Shown: positions 7,595-16,778 of the stretch, in pieces | Layout: each line of letters starts with the position of its first letter | Numbering within the stretch: the first letter of the stretch is position 1 | Assembly: GCA_964398055.1 (NCBI GenBank) | Contig: CAYNLK010000002.1 | Location: 62,001-126,000, forward strand | Length of the DNA: 64,000 nt | Source: CAYNLK01 sp964398055 | Lineage (GTDB): Bacteria > Chloroflexota > Anaerolineae > 4572-78 > J111 | Reading direction: 5' to 3' | The notes under the pieces: model-generated | Told to the model about the DNA's origin: nothing | What the model saw: only the letters and a program-made list of their open reading frames with translations | Database searches by the model: none | Program-made: the position numbers and the translations under genes

Positions 7595-9557
7595 TGTAAC
7601 TCCGCTGCGACAGTTTGACATACTCAAACGTGAGCGGTTCTTTGTTCAGGGCCGGTTCTTGCTCGTCGCCCTTATATTCCCAGGCAGCCACGTAGGCAAA
7701 GTTCTCATCATCGCGGCGGGCTTCGCCTTCCCCGGTCTGGCTCTCTACGCGGAAGTGACCGCCGCAGGACTCGCTCCGGTGCAGGGCGTCGAGACACATC
7801 AGCTCGCCCAGTTCCAAAAAGTCGGCCACCCGGCCGGCCATCTCCAGGGCCTGGTTGAGGTTGTTGCTCTCGCCCGGAACTTTAACGTTTTCCCAAAATT
7901 CGGCCCTGATCTGGGGGATTTTCTGGAGCGCCGTCTGCAAGCCGGCTTCGTTGCGAGCCATGCCGCAATATTCCCACAATACCTGGCCCAACTGGCGATG
8001 GAATGAGTCGACCGTCCGTTTGCCGTTGATCGACAGTAGGCGATTGATGCGTTCTTTCACCGTCGCGGCAACTTCCTGGCAGGCCGGATGAGTGGGATCA
8101 ACTCGATCCAGCTTGGCCTGGGCCAGATAGTTGCCCACGGTGTGAGGCGCCACAAAATAACCATCGGCCAGGCCCTGCATCAAGGCGCTGGCGCCCAGCC
8201 GATTGGCGCCATGGTCGGAGAAGTTGGCCTCGCCGATGACGAACAGACCGGGGATGGTGCTTTCTAGATTGTAATCGACCCACAGGCCGCCCATGGTGTA
8301 GTGGGGGGCCGGATAGATGCGCATCGGCGTCTGGTAGGGATCGTCGCCGGTGATACTCTGGTACATATCGAACAGGTTGCCGTAACGTTCCCGGATTACC
8401 TCCTGGCCCAAACGAGCGATCGCCTCGGCAAAGTCCAGGTAGACCCCATTCTTCCGCTCGCCGATGCCGTAACCGTCGTCGATCACCTGCTTGGCGTTGC
8501 GCGAGGCCACATCGCGCGGCACCAGGTTGCCGAAAGCCGGATAACGTTCTTCCAGGTAATAATACCGTTCATTTTCGGGAATGTCACTGGCCCGGCGGGG
8601 ATCATCTTTTTGCCGGGGCACCCAGATGCGCCCATCGTTGCGCAGCGACTCGCTCATCAGGGTCAACTTGGATTGGTGCTCGCCGGATGGCGGGATGCAG
8701 GTGGGGTGGATCTGGGTGAAGCAAGGATTGGCGAAGAATGCGCCCCGTTTGTAGGCCCGCCAGATAGCGGTGGTATTGCAGCCTTTGGCGTTGGTGGAGA
8801 GGTAGTAGGCGTTGCTGTAACCGCCGGTGGCCAGCACCACCGCATCGGCCACGTGGATCTCGATCTGGCCAGTGACCATATCCCGGCTGACAATGCCCCT
8901 GGCCTGGCCGTTGACCAGGATCAGGTCGAGCATTTCGGTGCGGGTATTCATCTGCACCTTGCCGGCGGCAATCTGCCGGGCCAGGGCCTGGTAAGCGCCC
9001 AGCAGCAATTGTTGGCCGGTCTGGCCGCGGGCGTAGAAGGTCCGCGAGACCTGGGCGCCGCCGAAAGAGCGATTGTCGAGCATGCCGCCGTACTCACGGG
9101 CAAAGGGCACCCCCTGGGCCACGCACTGGTCGATGATGTTGTTGCTGATTTGAGCCAGCCGGTAAACGTTGGCTTCTCGGGAGCGATAGTCACCCCCCTT
9201 GACCGTGTCGTAAAAAAGGCGGAAGATGCTGTCGCCGTCGTTGCGGTAATTCTTGGCCGCGTTGATGCCGCCCTGGGCGGCCACGCTGTGGGCCCGCCGC
9301 GGGCTATCCTGGTAGCAGAAGCATTGCACGTTGTAACCCAACTCAGCCATCGTGGCCGCGGCCGAAGCGCCGGCCAGGCCAGAGCCAACCACAATAATGT
9401 TGTACTTGCGCTTGTTGGCCGGGTTGACCAATTTCATCTCGAACTGCCGCTGTTCCCATTTCTCTTGAATCGGACCGTCCGGTACTTTGGGGTCGAGGGT
9501 GGCGGTGGTGAACTTGGGGAAAGCTATAGTAACATCAGGTTGCGTTTGCGTCGTCAT
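7590..9557 (-). CDS. sdhA: Succinate dehydrogenase / fumarate reductase flavoprotein subunit
   Basis: 655 residues. It has a Rossmann FAD motif (VVGSGLAGASAAA from 56), the covalent-FAD histidine in AHSVAAQGG (H90) and the C-terminal ANRLGASALMQGL block. It oxidises succinate to fumarate (or the reverse) as the catalytic subunit of complex II. ATG 9557 was preferred over an in-frame ATG at 9596: the shorter form leaves a 19-bp gap to sdhC and has a purine-rich AAGAGGAAAAGG site, while the longer one overlaps sdhC by 20 bp. The stop codon lies inside a heptamer repeat tract. Confidence 0.94.
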   Translation of the reverse strand: MTTQTQPDVTIAFPKFTTATLDPKVPDGPIQEKWEQRQFEMKLVNPANKRKYNIIVVGSGLAGASAAATMAELGYNVQCFCYQDSPRRAHSVAAQGGINAAKNYRNDGDSIFRLFYDTVKGGDYRSREANVYRLAQISNNIIDQCVAQGVPFAREYGGMLDNRSFGGAQVSRTFYARGQTGQQLLLGAYQALARQIAAGKVQMNTRTEMLDLILVNGQARGIVSRDMVTGQIEIHVADAVVLATGGYSNAYYLSTNAKGCNTTAIWRAYKRGAFFANPCFTQIHPTCIPPSGEHQSKLTLMSESLRNDGRIWVPRQKDDPRRASDIPENERYYYLEERYPAFGNLVPRDVASRNAKQVIDDGYGIGERKNGVYLDFAEAIARLGQEVIRERYGNLFDMYQSITGDDPYQTPMRIYPAPHYTMGGLWVDYNLESTIPGLFVIGEANFSDHGANRLGASALMQGLADGYFVAPHTVGNYLAQAKLDRVDPTHPACQEVAATVKERINRLLSINGKRTVDSFHRQLGQVLWEYCGMARNEAGLQTALQKIPQIRAEFWENVKVPGESNNLNQALEMAGRVADFLELGELMCLDALHRSESCGGHFRVESQTGEGEARRDDENFAYVAAWEYKGDEQEPALNKEPLTFEYVKLSQRSYK

Positions 9558-9576
9558 GATCAAAAACCTTTTCCTC

Positions 9577-10269
9577 TTATAAGGTGACCCAGCCAAACAT
9601 CACGCCCAGCGGAACAATGGCAAAACCGACTGTAGTTACCACCGCCAGAATCAAGGCCAGGCCACGCCACAGGTGGGTGTAACTGCTGTTATTGAGTCCC
9701 AGGGTTTGGAACATACTCCAGGCGCCATGATACAGGTGAAAGCCCAGCACCAGAACGGCCGCCAGGTAGAAGATGGCCGGCAAATAATAGTAGGATTGAA
9801 AGCCAACGACCAGATTGTGGTAGACATCGCCCGGAATGAAATCGGGATGAATGCCAGGGATACCCCAGGTAAAGTGCATCAGGTGCAGGATGATGAAGAT
9901 GAGAATTACCGTACCCCCAAAGCGGATGTAGCGAGCAGCCACATTGGTGTGTAAGGTCGTGTACGTCGCGTATTGGGTCGATCTGGCCCGGCGGCTATCC
10001 TGGTACAGCGCCCAGGCGGACCAGACGTGCAGCCCCACGGCTGCCAGCAAGACCAATCGCATAAGCCAGAGCGGTTCGGAGTGGGTAAAGATGGGCGCGC
10101 CCAGCTCCCGTAGCCCCTCGGCATAGGCGTTAAACTCTTCCGGTCCAAAGAAGACCTTGAGGTTGCCGTACATATGCCCCAGCACAAAGGCGATGCCGAT
10201 CAGGCCGGTAACGGCCATAATTACCTTTTTGCCAATCGTGGTGCGGGGCAGGGTGAGGACACCGACCAT
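9577..10269 (-). CDS. sdhC: Succinate dehydrogenase cytochrome b558 membrane subunit
   Basis: 230 residues with five hydrophobic segments and histidines in predicted helices (HMYGNLK, GLHVWSA, HLMHFTW, GFHLYHG) suited to bind two b haems. This is the single-polypeptide, type-B anchor that reduces menaquinone. The start ATG 10269 follows AAAAGGAGG, and a good promoter lies about 98 bp upstream. It is the first gene of sdhCAB. Confidence 0.9.
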   Translation of the reverse strand: MVGVLTLPRTTIGKKVIMAVTGLIGIAFVLGHMYGNLKVFFGPEEFNAYAEGLRELGAPIFTHSEPLWLMRLVLLAAVGLHVWSAWALYQDSRRARSTQYATYTTLHTNVAARYIRFGGTVILIFIILHLMHFTWGIPGIHPDFIPGDVYHNLVVGFQSYYYLPAIFYLAAVLVLGFHLYHGAWSMFQTLGLNNSSYTHLWRGLALILAVVTTVGFAIVPLGVMFGWVTL

Positions 10270-10366
10270 ATTTAGCCTCCTTTTGATTGTGATGATGAAA
10301 TGTATTTATGATGCCTGTTGGTTGGACTCTCTCCTCACTCGGAGGGGATGCAGCAAGCTGCTTAAT

Positions 10367-10394
10367 ATTATACCGGAGATGAAGACAGCGGCAA
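10367..10394 (-). promoter_or_regulatory. Sigma-70-type promoter of sdhCAB
   Basis: On the minus strand TTGCCG (10394-10389) and a perfect TATAAT (10372-10367) are 16 nt apart, about 98 nt upstream of the sdhC start. The remainder of the 265-bp divergent spacer is AT-rich and holds the ppk promoter on the other strand. Confidence 0.6.
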
Positions 10395-10456
10395 TAATTG
10401 ATTTGGCTAAAGTCTTTGAGATTTTCTCAGAAGTTATTGAGAATCATCGTTGAGGG

Positions 10457-10485
10457 TTGACTTTTGGCCTTGCTTACAATATGCT
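10457..10485 (+). promoter_or_regulatory. Candidate promoter of ppk1
   Basis: TTGACT (10457-10462) and TATGCT (10480-10485) are separated by 17 nt, with about 49 nt to the ppk1 ATG. The -35 is near consensus and the -10 is weaker. Confidence 0.5.
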
Positions 10486-10534
10486 ACTATGGTAATGGAC
10501 TCATTTTTGCTGAGAACCGCAGCGGGAGGATGTA

Positions 10535-12817
10535 ATGCCGGATAAAACCTTGTCTGAGGCTACAGCTATTAAACCAAAGGTCGACGATATTCTGATTGAA
10601 GAAGTTGCAGCCAGGGACGAGCCGGCTCCGGCACAACCCGACTCGGAACCGGCGCCCTGTCGCTACACGGTTCCCAGGGCGGTTGTGCCGCGGCCGGTGC
10701 CACTCGGGGCGGATCTGAAACACCCCGCCCTCTACTTCAACCAAGAGTTGAGCTGGATCGATTTCAACTGGCGGGTGCTGCATTTGGCCCTGGACGAACG
10801 CACCCCGCTGCTGGAGCGGGTTCGCTTTGTGGCGATCACGGCCAATAATCTGGATGAATTTGTGCAGAAGCGGGTGGGCGGCCTCAAACGGCAGGAAGCG
10901 GCCGGCGTCCGGGTGCTGTCGCCGGATGGGCGCACCCCCACCGAGCAACTCCAACTCTTGCAGCAGGCCATCGACTTGATGCAGCGGACTCTCACCGAAA
11001 CCTGGGAAAAGATACTCAAACCATCGTTGCGGACCCAGGCCGGTATCGTTATCTGCGATTATGATGATCTCACCGGCAGTCAAAAGGAACTGCTCCATCA
11101 CTATTTCCAGAGCCAAATTTACCCCATCCTGACTCCGCTAACCGTCGATCCCGGTCACCCGTTTCCATTCATTTCCAACTTGAGTCTCTCCCTGGCCATC
11201 ATCCTGCGGAATCCAGAGCAAGACTCGACCCATTTTGCCCGGCTCAAGGTGCCGGCCAGCCAGCAACGATTTTTGCCTGTGTCTGATAATAAGCGGGGAC
11301 AGTTGCCCGCTTGCTTTGTCCCGGTAGAGCAGTTGATTGCTCACCACGCTGCTGAACTCTTTCCCGGATTGGAGATTGTGGGTGTGCATCCGTTTCGGAT
11401 TACCCGTAACGCCGATGTGAGCCGGGCGGAGGAGGAAGCCACCGATTTGATTGCGATGATCTCCAAGGAGCTGCGGGAACGTCGCTTTGCCCCGGTGGTG
11501 CGGGTGGAGGTGGCCAAAGATATGCCGCTGAACGAGCGGCAGTTGCTCATGCGGGAACTCGAGCTTGAGCCGGAGGATGTCGCCGAGGTCGATGGTCTGC
11601 TCGACCTGACCGGCTGCTTCCAACTGGCTAATCTCAAACTGCCAGAATTGAAGTATAAGCCGTGGAACCCGGTCGTCCCGGCCCGCTTGCTGAGTGAAGG
11701 TCGCACCAAAGATACCCAGGATATCTTTGCCATTATCCGCCAGGGCGACCTGCTGGTCCACCATCCCTATGACTCGTTTACGGCCAGCGTCCAGCAGCTC
11801 GTTGAGGAGGCCGCCGCCGATGAGCAGGTGTTGGCCATCAAGCAAACTCTCTACCGCACTTCCGACGAATCGCCGATTGTCAACGCCCTGATCCGGGCGG
11901 CGGAACAGGGTAAGCAGGTCGCCGTCCTGGTTGAGGTCAAAGCTCGTTTTGATGAGGCCAACAACATCGAGTGGGCCAGGATGCTGGAAAATTCCGGGGT
12001 GCACGTGGCCTATGGTCTGGTCGGCCTTAAAACCCATACCAAAGCCACGCTCATTGTTCGCAAGGAAGATGACGGGCTTAGAGCCTACTGCCACATCGGC
12101 ACCGGCAATTATAATCCCAAAACCGCCCTGCTCTACACCGATTTAGGCTTGTTCACCTGCGCGCCGGAATACGGCCAGGATATCGTCAACCTGTTCCACT
12201 ATCTCACCGGTTACGCCCTTAACCAGAACTACCAGAAGGTGATGGTTGCGCCGCACAATATGCGTTCAAGATTCAATGAACTGATCGACCAGGAGATCGA
12301 GTTTCAGAAGAAGTACGGCAACGGCAAAATTATGGCCAAGATGAACGCCCTGGACGATGTGAAGATTATCAGAAAGCTGTACCAGGCTTCCCAGGCCGGC
12401 GTCCAGATCGATTTGATCATCCGCGGCCATACTCGCCTGCGGCCCCAGTTGAAAGGCTACAGCGATAATATTCGCATCATCAGCATCTTGGGCCGTTTTC
12501 TGGAGCACGACCGTATCTTTTATTTTCACAACAACGGCCAGCCGCTCACCTTCATCGGCAGCGCCGACTGGCGCGGCCGCAACCTCAATGATCGGGTCGA
12601 GTTGATTACCCCTATCGAGGACCCGGCCCTGCAGCAGCGGCTAATCCAGATTTTACAGGATGCCCTCAGCGACAATCGCCTGGCCTGGGACCTGGATGCC
12701 GAGGGCAACTACGTCTTGCGTTGCCCGGATTCGCCGGATCAAGAGCGCAACTTCCACGAAATCCTGATGAGACAGGCCGCCAAGCGAGCCAAAAAAGCCA
12801 CCCGGCTGTGGTACTGA
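10535..12817 (+). CDS. ppk1: Polyphosphate kinase 1
   Basis: 760 residues. It makes long-chain polyphosphate from ATP, and the reaction is reversible. After a roughly 65-residue low-similarity N-terminal extension come the N domain (FNQELSWIDFNWRVL from about 69), the head domain, and two phospholipase-D-like C domains. The autophosphorylated histidine is in AYCHIGTGNYNPKTA (H520), and the second conserved histidine is in FLEHDRIFYF. The start has GGGAGGATGTA upstream. It stands alone, divergent from sdhCAB, with no exopolyphosphatase gene beside it. The N-terminal extension rich in Pro, Ala and Glu is longer than in the E. coli enzyme. Confidence 0.95.
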   Translation: MPDKTLSEATAIKPKVDDILIEEVAARDEPAPAQPDSEPAPCRYTVPRAVVPRPVPLGADLKHPALYFNQELSWIDFNWRVLHLALDERTPLLERVRFVAITANNLDEFVQKRVGGLKRQEAAGVRVLSPDGRTPTEQLQLLQQAIDLMQRTLTETWEKILKPSLRTQAGIVICDYDDLTGSQKELLHHYFQSQIYPILTPLTVDPGHPFPFISNLSLSLAIILRNPEQDSTHFARLKVPASQQRFLPVSDNKRGQLPACFVPVEQLIAHHAAELFPGLEIVGVHPFRITRNADVSRAEEEATDLIAMISKELRERRFAPVVRVEVAKDMPLNERQLLMRELELEPEDVAEVDGLLDLTGCFQLANLKLPELKYKPWNPVVPARLLSEGRTKDTQDIFAIIRQGDLLVHHPYDSFTASVQQLVEEAAADEQVLAIKQTLYRTSDESPIVNALIRAAEQGKQVAVLVEVKARFDEANNIEWARMLENSGVHVAYGLVGLKTHTKATLIVRKEDDGLRAYCHIGTGNYNPKTALLYTDLGLFTCAPEYGQDIVNLFHYLTGYALNQNYQKVMVAPHNMRSRFNELIDQEIEFQKKYGNGKIMAKMNALDDVKIIRKLYQASQAGVQIDLIIRGHTRLRPQLKGYSDNIRIISILGRFLEHDRIFYFHNNGQPLTFIGSADWRGRNLNDRVELITPIEDPALQQRLIQILQDALSDNRLAWDLDAEGNYVLRCPDSPDQERNFHEILMRQAAKRAKKATRLWY

Positions 12818-12850
12818 AAGGGATGAAGGATGAAGGACGAATTGGTTTTA

Positions 12851-12899
12851 ATTCACCATTCACCATTCACTATTCACTATTCACAATTCACTATTCATC
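12851..12899. repeat. Heptameric STRR array between ppk1 and the FtsX-type permease
   Basis: Six to seven consecutive heptamers of the form C(C/T/A)ATTCA fill the gap between two convergent genes. Period 7 is exact with point variation at position 2. No rho-independent terminator with a T tract is seen here. Confidence 0.8.
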
Positions 12900-12901
12900 C
12901 T

Positions 12902-15874
12902 TTATACCGCCCGGATGATCTCGATGGCCCGGCGGCGCAGGTAGCCCCAGGTGGCAAAGAGGGTGCTAATAAACGCGGCCAGCAGCATCAGGATCAGCAT
13001 GTAGGCGACGGTCAGGTTATCAAAGGCCGGCACGGTCGGCGTTTCGCTGCGGAACGACTCGGAGTAGCGAAACACGTAGCCCAAAATAACGCCGGCCACA
13101 ATGCCGGTCAGGGTGGCGCTCAGGGTGATCACGCTGGCCTCGCTCAGAAACATCCCGAACAGGTGGCGGTTCGAGTCGCCGATCGCTTTGAGCATGGCGA
13201 TCTCGCTGCGCCGGGTGTAGACTGAAATATAGGTCACCACAAAAACGCCAAAGATGGCCAGCACAAAGCTCAGCGTGGTCAACACCAGAATGACCACCCG
13301 AATCTGCTGGGCCGTTGCCTGGGCCGTTTCGATATCCTCCGGCGTGGAGCGAACGCTGAGATTTTCCAACAACCCATATTCCTGGCGCAACTCTCCCGCC
13401 ACCTGGCGGATGGCTGCCAGACCGACCTCCTCCGGCAAGCCGCGCAGGTCGGGTCGCAGGTTGGGCGCGGCCATCAGTCGCTCAAAGATGGGGTAGGCCG
13501 GGTCATAGGGACCGGCCAGGGGGTTGCGGGTCAGCTCCCGGAAAGCCGCCTCGTTCAGAAACAGGGCGGTACCCCCATCCTCGGCGCTGGTCCGCTTGGA
13601 GGTAAATTCATCAAAGCCGGAGAAACGGCTCAACACGCCCACAACCCGCACGATGCGCTGGTGATCCAGCCCTTCCCCTTTCAATCGCAGATTACTACCC
13701 AGGCCCCGCTTAAAATATTCCGCCAGCCCCTGGCTGACAATCACGGCGTTGGGATCGGCCTGGACCTGCTCAAAGCTGGCCGGGCCGCCGGCCAGCCACT
13801 TGACCCCTTCAGGATAGCTGATCTCGGCCAGGTTGCTATGCCCCCCATCTAACCCGTAAACCCCTACTCTAACATCCCGCAGACCCACGTCATCTCGAAT
13901 GGAGGTGCCAAAGCGGTAGGTTACGGCCACGTTGGGGCCTAGCGTGCCGTCGGCCCGCAGGTCACCCAACAGTTCCCGCGTAAAACGGTTCTTGACCTCG
14001 GCCGGGACGGTTTCCCGCCGCGGCGGGCCGGGTCCGTCCTGCACCGGCACGACCACCGCGCCCGATTTGCGGATGACCAGCGGCGTGCCGTTACTCAGGC
14101 GGGTGTCGGTGGGCATATTGGCCGTTTCAATGGCCAGGGTGGTGGCAAAGAAGGTCGGCAGGGTGGCGCTGATGACAATCATCAGGCTGATCAGGGTATT
14201 GCGGTTCTGACCGCGAATGATGTTACGCTGGGCAAAGTAGCCGACCCTGCCGGCCGCCAGCCGCACCAGGCTGATTAGCAGCCGTTCCAGCGGCAGGGTG
14301 ATGGGAAAGAAGAGCAGGGCGGTCCCGACAATCAGCAGCAAGAGGGAACCGAAAATCAGAGCGGCTTGCAGCCACAGCACCCCAAAACTAAAGGCCAGCG
14401 GGAAAGCAAAAAAGAGCAACGCTGGAAAAAACAGCACCACCAGGCCGGACCAGAAGATACGCAAATCGACTCGCCGCTCGCGCAGCTTGGCCAGATCGTC
14501 CAGCCCCAACCCTTCGGCAATGCCCGGATTGATGGCGTACATGATTTTGGTGCCGGCGGCCCGGCGAGCCGGGGTGTAGGCGCTGATGGTCAGAACCACC
14601 GCCGCCGTAGCAATCGACAGGCCGAGGGCCTTGGGTGAAGCCAGGGGCACGTCGGCCAGCGGCACATTGGCCTGGTCGGCTATGAAGGGCACAATCACCA
14701 GATCGTTGAACAGCACCCCGACCACCGCGCCCAGCCCAATTCCCACCACCCCCAATGTGGCCACTTCGGCCGCGACCAGGCTAAACAGATACCGCCGCGG
14801 CGCGCCCAGAATCCGGAATAGGGCCAGCTCGCGAGTTTGCTCCCGGACATTGGTCATGACCATCGTCCGCACCAGCAAACCGACTACGCTCAAGGAGAGA
14901 ATACCGTAAATGGATACCAGCGCCTGAAAGAAGATGAAGGCTTCAAATGTGTTGCTAAGGATGGTGGCCCGGGGCAGGTTGTAATCATACGCTTCGCCCA
15001 ACCTGGCCTGGATTTTTTCTGCCACAGCTCGAGCCTGAAAGGCGGCCGCCTGGGGATCGTTGTTGTTGTAGACACTCTCGTCAAAGGCCACCACCACCCG
15101 TTCGGCCAGACCCGGCAAATTGAGCCAATCCCGCACGTAGTCCAGATCGACCAGCACCCCATCGTTGCCGCTCAACCCGGTCACGCCCCGCTGCAGGGCC
15201 ACGGCGCTGACCGTCAGGGTGGTTTTGGCCCGCCGGGTGCTCACGTTGGCCGCGCTCTCAATCCCTCTCTGGCGTGGCACCGGCAGGCTGTAGCTGAGGT
15301 CAAAGGTGTCGCCGGGTTTCAGGTCAAAGGTATCGGCGGTTTCTTGCAGCACCACGGCGTAGCCCGGCTCAAAACTGAGCGTGCCGGTGATAACCTCAAA
15401 GTCGCCAAAATCCTCCTGGCTGCGGTTGAGGGCGATGAACTGGGCGCTGCCGTGGACTCCCCTCTCGGTTGCTCCGGTGGGATTGCCCACCTTCTCATCT
15501 CTGCCGGCGGGGTTTGCCCCCCCTTTTATCCCCCCCACCGGGGGGGATAAAGGGGGGGAGGTAGGCCAGGTATCCACATCAGCAATACCCTGAATGCGAG
15601 GCGCCACCCGCTTAACCGTAGGATCAATGGTTTCGACCAGGGGAATCACACTCTGTTCATCTATGAGCAGATCCGGCTCGATCTCTTTCTTGGTGATAAC
15701 CACATCATAGTCGCCGGCGCTGTTGCTGATGGTGGCCACGTAAAATCGCTCGTACGTATCGACGGTGGCGTTCAGGGCGACCAGCGCCCCCACCCCCACG
15801 ATCAGGGCCAGCAACATCAAAATTGTGCGGATTTTGCGGCGGAGTAGATTTTTGAGGACGTATTTAAGGGTCAC
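12902..15874 (-). CDS. Large two-lobed FtsX/MacB-type ABC permease
   Basis: 990 residues with roughly ten membrane segments. Two FtsX-like units are each preceded by a large extracytoplasmic (MacB periplasmic-core-like) region: an N-terminal helix at 10-35, a helix cluster at about 310-470, two more helices at about 480-550, then a second unit ending in three helices and an RRRAIEIIRAV tail. Such proteins work with a LolD/MacB-type ATPase in lipoprotein or peptide export or mechanotransmission, but no ATPase gene adjoins. The start is a GTG at 15874, 11 nt after the Uma2 stop, with no clear Shine-Dalgarno, so translation may be coupled. Residues about 110-135 (Pro/Gly-rich) come from an inserted palindromic repeat (15517-15558). 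Confidence 0.82.
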   Translation of the reverse strand: MTLKYVLKNLLRRKIRTILMLLALIVGVGALVALNATVDTYERFYVATISNSAGDYDVVITKKEIEPDLLIDEQSVIPLVETIDPTVKRVAPRIQGIADVDTWPTSPPLSPPVGGIKGGANPAGRDEKVGNPTGATERGVHGSAQFIALNRSQEDFGDFEVITGTLSFEPGYAVVLQETADTFDLKPGDTFDLSYSLPVPRQRGIESAANVSTRRAKTTLTVSAVALQRGVTGLSGNDGVLVDLDYVRDWLNLPGLAERVVVAFDESVYNNNDPQAAAFQARAVAEKIQARLGEAYDYNLPRATILSNTFEAFIFFQALVSIYGILSLSVVGLLVRTMVMTNVREQTRELALFRILGAPRRYLFSLVAAEVATLGVVGIGLGAVVGVLFNDLVIVPFIADQANVPLADVPLASPKALGLSIATAAVVLTISAYTPARRAAGTKIMYAINPGIAEGLGLDDLAKLRERRVDLRIFWSGLVVLFFPALLFFAFPLAFSFGVLWLQAALIFGSLLLLIVGTALLFFPITLPLERLLISLVRLAAGRVGYFAQRNIIRGQNRNTLISLMIVISATLPTFFATTLAIETANMPTDTRLSNGTPLVIRKSGAVVVPVQDGPGPPRRETVPAEVKNRFTRELLGDLRADGTLGPNVAVTYRFGTSIRDDVGLRDVRVGVYGLDGGHSNLAEISYPEGVKWLAGGPASFEQVQADPNAVIVSQGLAEYFKRGLGSNLRLKGEGLDHQRIVRVVGVLSRFSGFDEFTSKRTSAEDGGTALFLNEAAFRELTRNPLAGPYDPAYPIFERLMAAPNLRPDLRGLPEEVGLAAIRQVAGELRQEYGLLENLSVRSTPEDIETAQATAQQIRVVILVLTTLSFVLAIFGVFVVTYISVYTRRSEIAMLKAIGDSNRHLFGMFLSEASVITLSATLTGIVAGVILGYVFRYSESFRSETPTVPAFDNLTVAYMLILMLLAAFISTLFATWGYLRRRAIEIIRAV
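15517..15558. repeat. C7/G7 palindromic element inserted in frame in the FtsX-type permease
   Basis: The sequence runs C7-TTTTAT-C7-ACC-G7-ATAAA-G7, a nearly perfect inverted repeat. It lies inside the first extracytoplasmic region and encodes a Pro/Gly-rich segment (PPLSPPVGGIKGG). The homopolymer arms and the lack of fit with the flanking fold suggest a REP-like insertion that happened to keep the frame. Confidence 0.7.
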
Positions 15875-15885
15875 GGAGAGACATA

Positions 15886-16569
15886 TTAGTTCAAGATGCT
15901 CTGGAGAGCGGTAAATTGCTCGGCCGGGTCAAAGATAGCCCGCACCGGAATTTCAAAGCCGTTCACCACCCTACTTTGGATTACACCCGCTTTTACTTTC
16001 ACTGCTAATTGGTAGATGTCTTCTTGAAGCAAGTACTGTTCTACACTTTCCTGATCCGGGTCAACCAGCCAATATTCACCAACACCGTGCAGGGCATAAT
16101 CTTCAAATTTAACACCCCGGTCAATTGACCGGGTAGAGTTAGATAGAATTTCAACTACCAGGTCAGGGGCCGGGAATTGGGTCTGGTCAGCGGTAAAAGT
16201 TTGGGCTTTGGCTTGTCCGAAAAAGCAAATATCCGGTTCGTAATCGTTACGGGTAAGCGTGACCAATAATTTTTCATGGCCAACGTACCCCAAGTTGTGT
16301 TTGCGAACGTAAGTACCCAATAAGATAAACAGGTTGGCGCTGGCTTGGTCGTGGCGCAATTTAACGGGTGACTGCACGATAATTTCTCCATTGATAAATT
16401 CGGCTTTGTGCGTTTCAGAGAGTTCTTCATAGAAACGCTGCCGCTGTTCCTGTTCCGCGGCCAGGATAGCCTCGAGTTCGCGAGCAATGAACGGCAGTCG
16501 AGGAGAATGTAGCAGAGGCCGGATAATCTCTTTGATTGTCATGGGTATAACCGGAGTCAGTTCCTTCAT
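15886..16569 (-). CDS. Uma2 family (DUF820) PD-(D/E)XK nuclease-like protein
   Basis: 227 residues from ATG 16569. It has the Uma2 core: FINGEIIVQSPVKLRHDQASANL, then YEPDICFF and APDLVVEILSNSTRSIDRGVKFEDYALHGVGEYWLVDP, giving D...E...K catalytic-site order. Uma2 proteins are very common in Cyanobacteria and Chloroflexota. They have a restriction-endonuclease fold, and their biological role is unsettled. The start is uncertain: ATG 16569 has GAGG 12 nt upstream, and ATG 16542 is the alternative. It sits directly upstream of the FtsX-type permease and may share its transcript, but no functional link is evident. Confidence 0.8.
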   Translation of the reverse strand: MKELTPVIPMTIKEIIRPLLHSPRLPFIARELEAILAAEQEQRQRFYEELSETHKAEFINGEIIVQSPVKLRHDQASANLFILLGTYVRKHNLGYVGHEKLLVTLTRNDYEPDICFFGQAKAQTFTADQTQFPAPDLVVEILSNSTRSIDRGVKFEDYALHGVGEYWLVDPDQESVEQYLLQEDIYQLAVKVKAGVIQSRVVNGFEIPVRAIFDPAEQFTALQSILN

Positions 16570-16778
16570 ACCGTCAGTATACCTCAAACGGCGGGCTGAG
16601 GCAATGCCCTTTACGGATTGGGTGCATTTCAGTTTTGGGGCGAGTTTATGATTTATTGGTATCTTGGGCTTTGGAGTCGAGGCTTCAGCCGGAAATTCTG
16701 GGCCAAAACCGGCTAATCCCACAGGGAGGCTTCGCTCAGCCTCGACCCCGAAAAACTTGCCCCCAAGTAGTTGAGTGG
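16570..16778. other. Spacer between galM and the Uma2 gene
   Basis: This 209-bp spacer has no convincing gene. Around 16728-16750 there is a small stem (GAGGCT, 6-nt loop, AGCCTC) within a longer imperfect inverted repeat starting near 16674. That could act as a weak terminator for galM, but no T tract follows. Confidence 0.4.

Noticed and set aside
8301..9587. Long plus-strand open frame (over 400 codons) antisense to sdhA
   Set aside because: It mirrors the high-GC third-position pattern of sdhA, lacks domain features and a ribosome site, and sdhA is certain.
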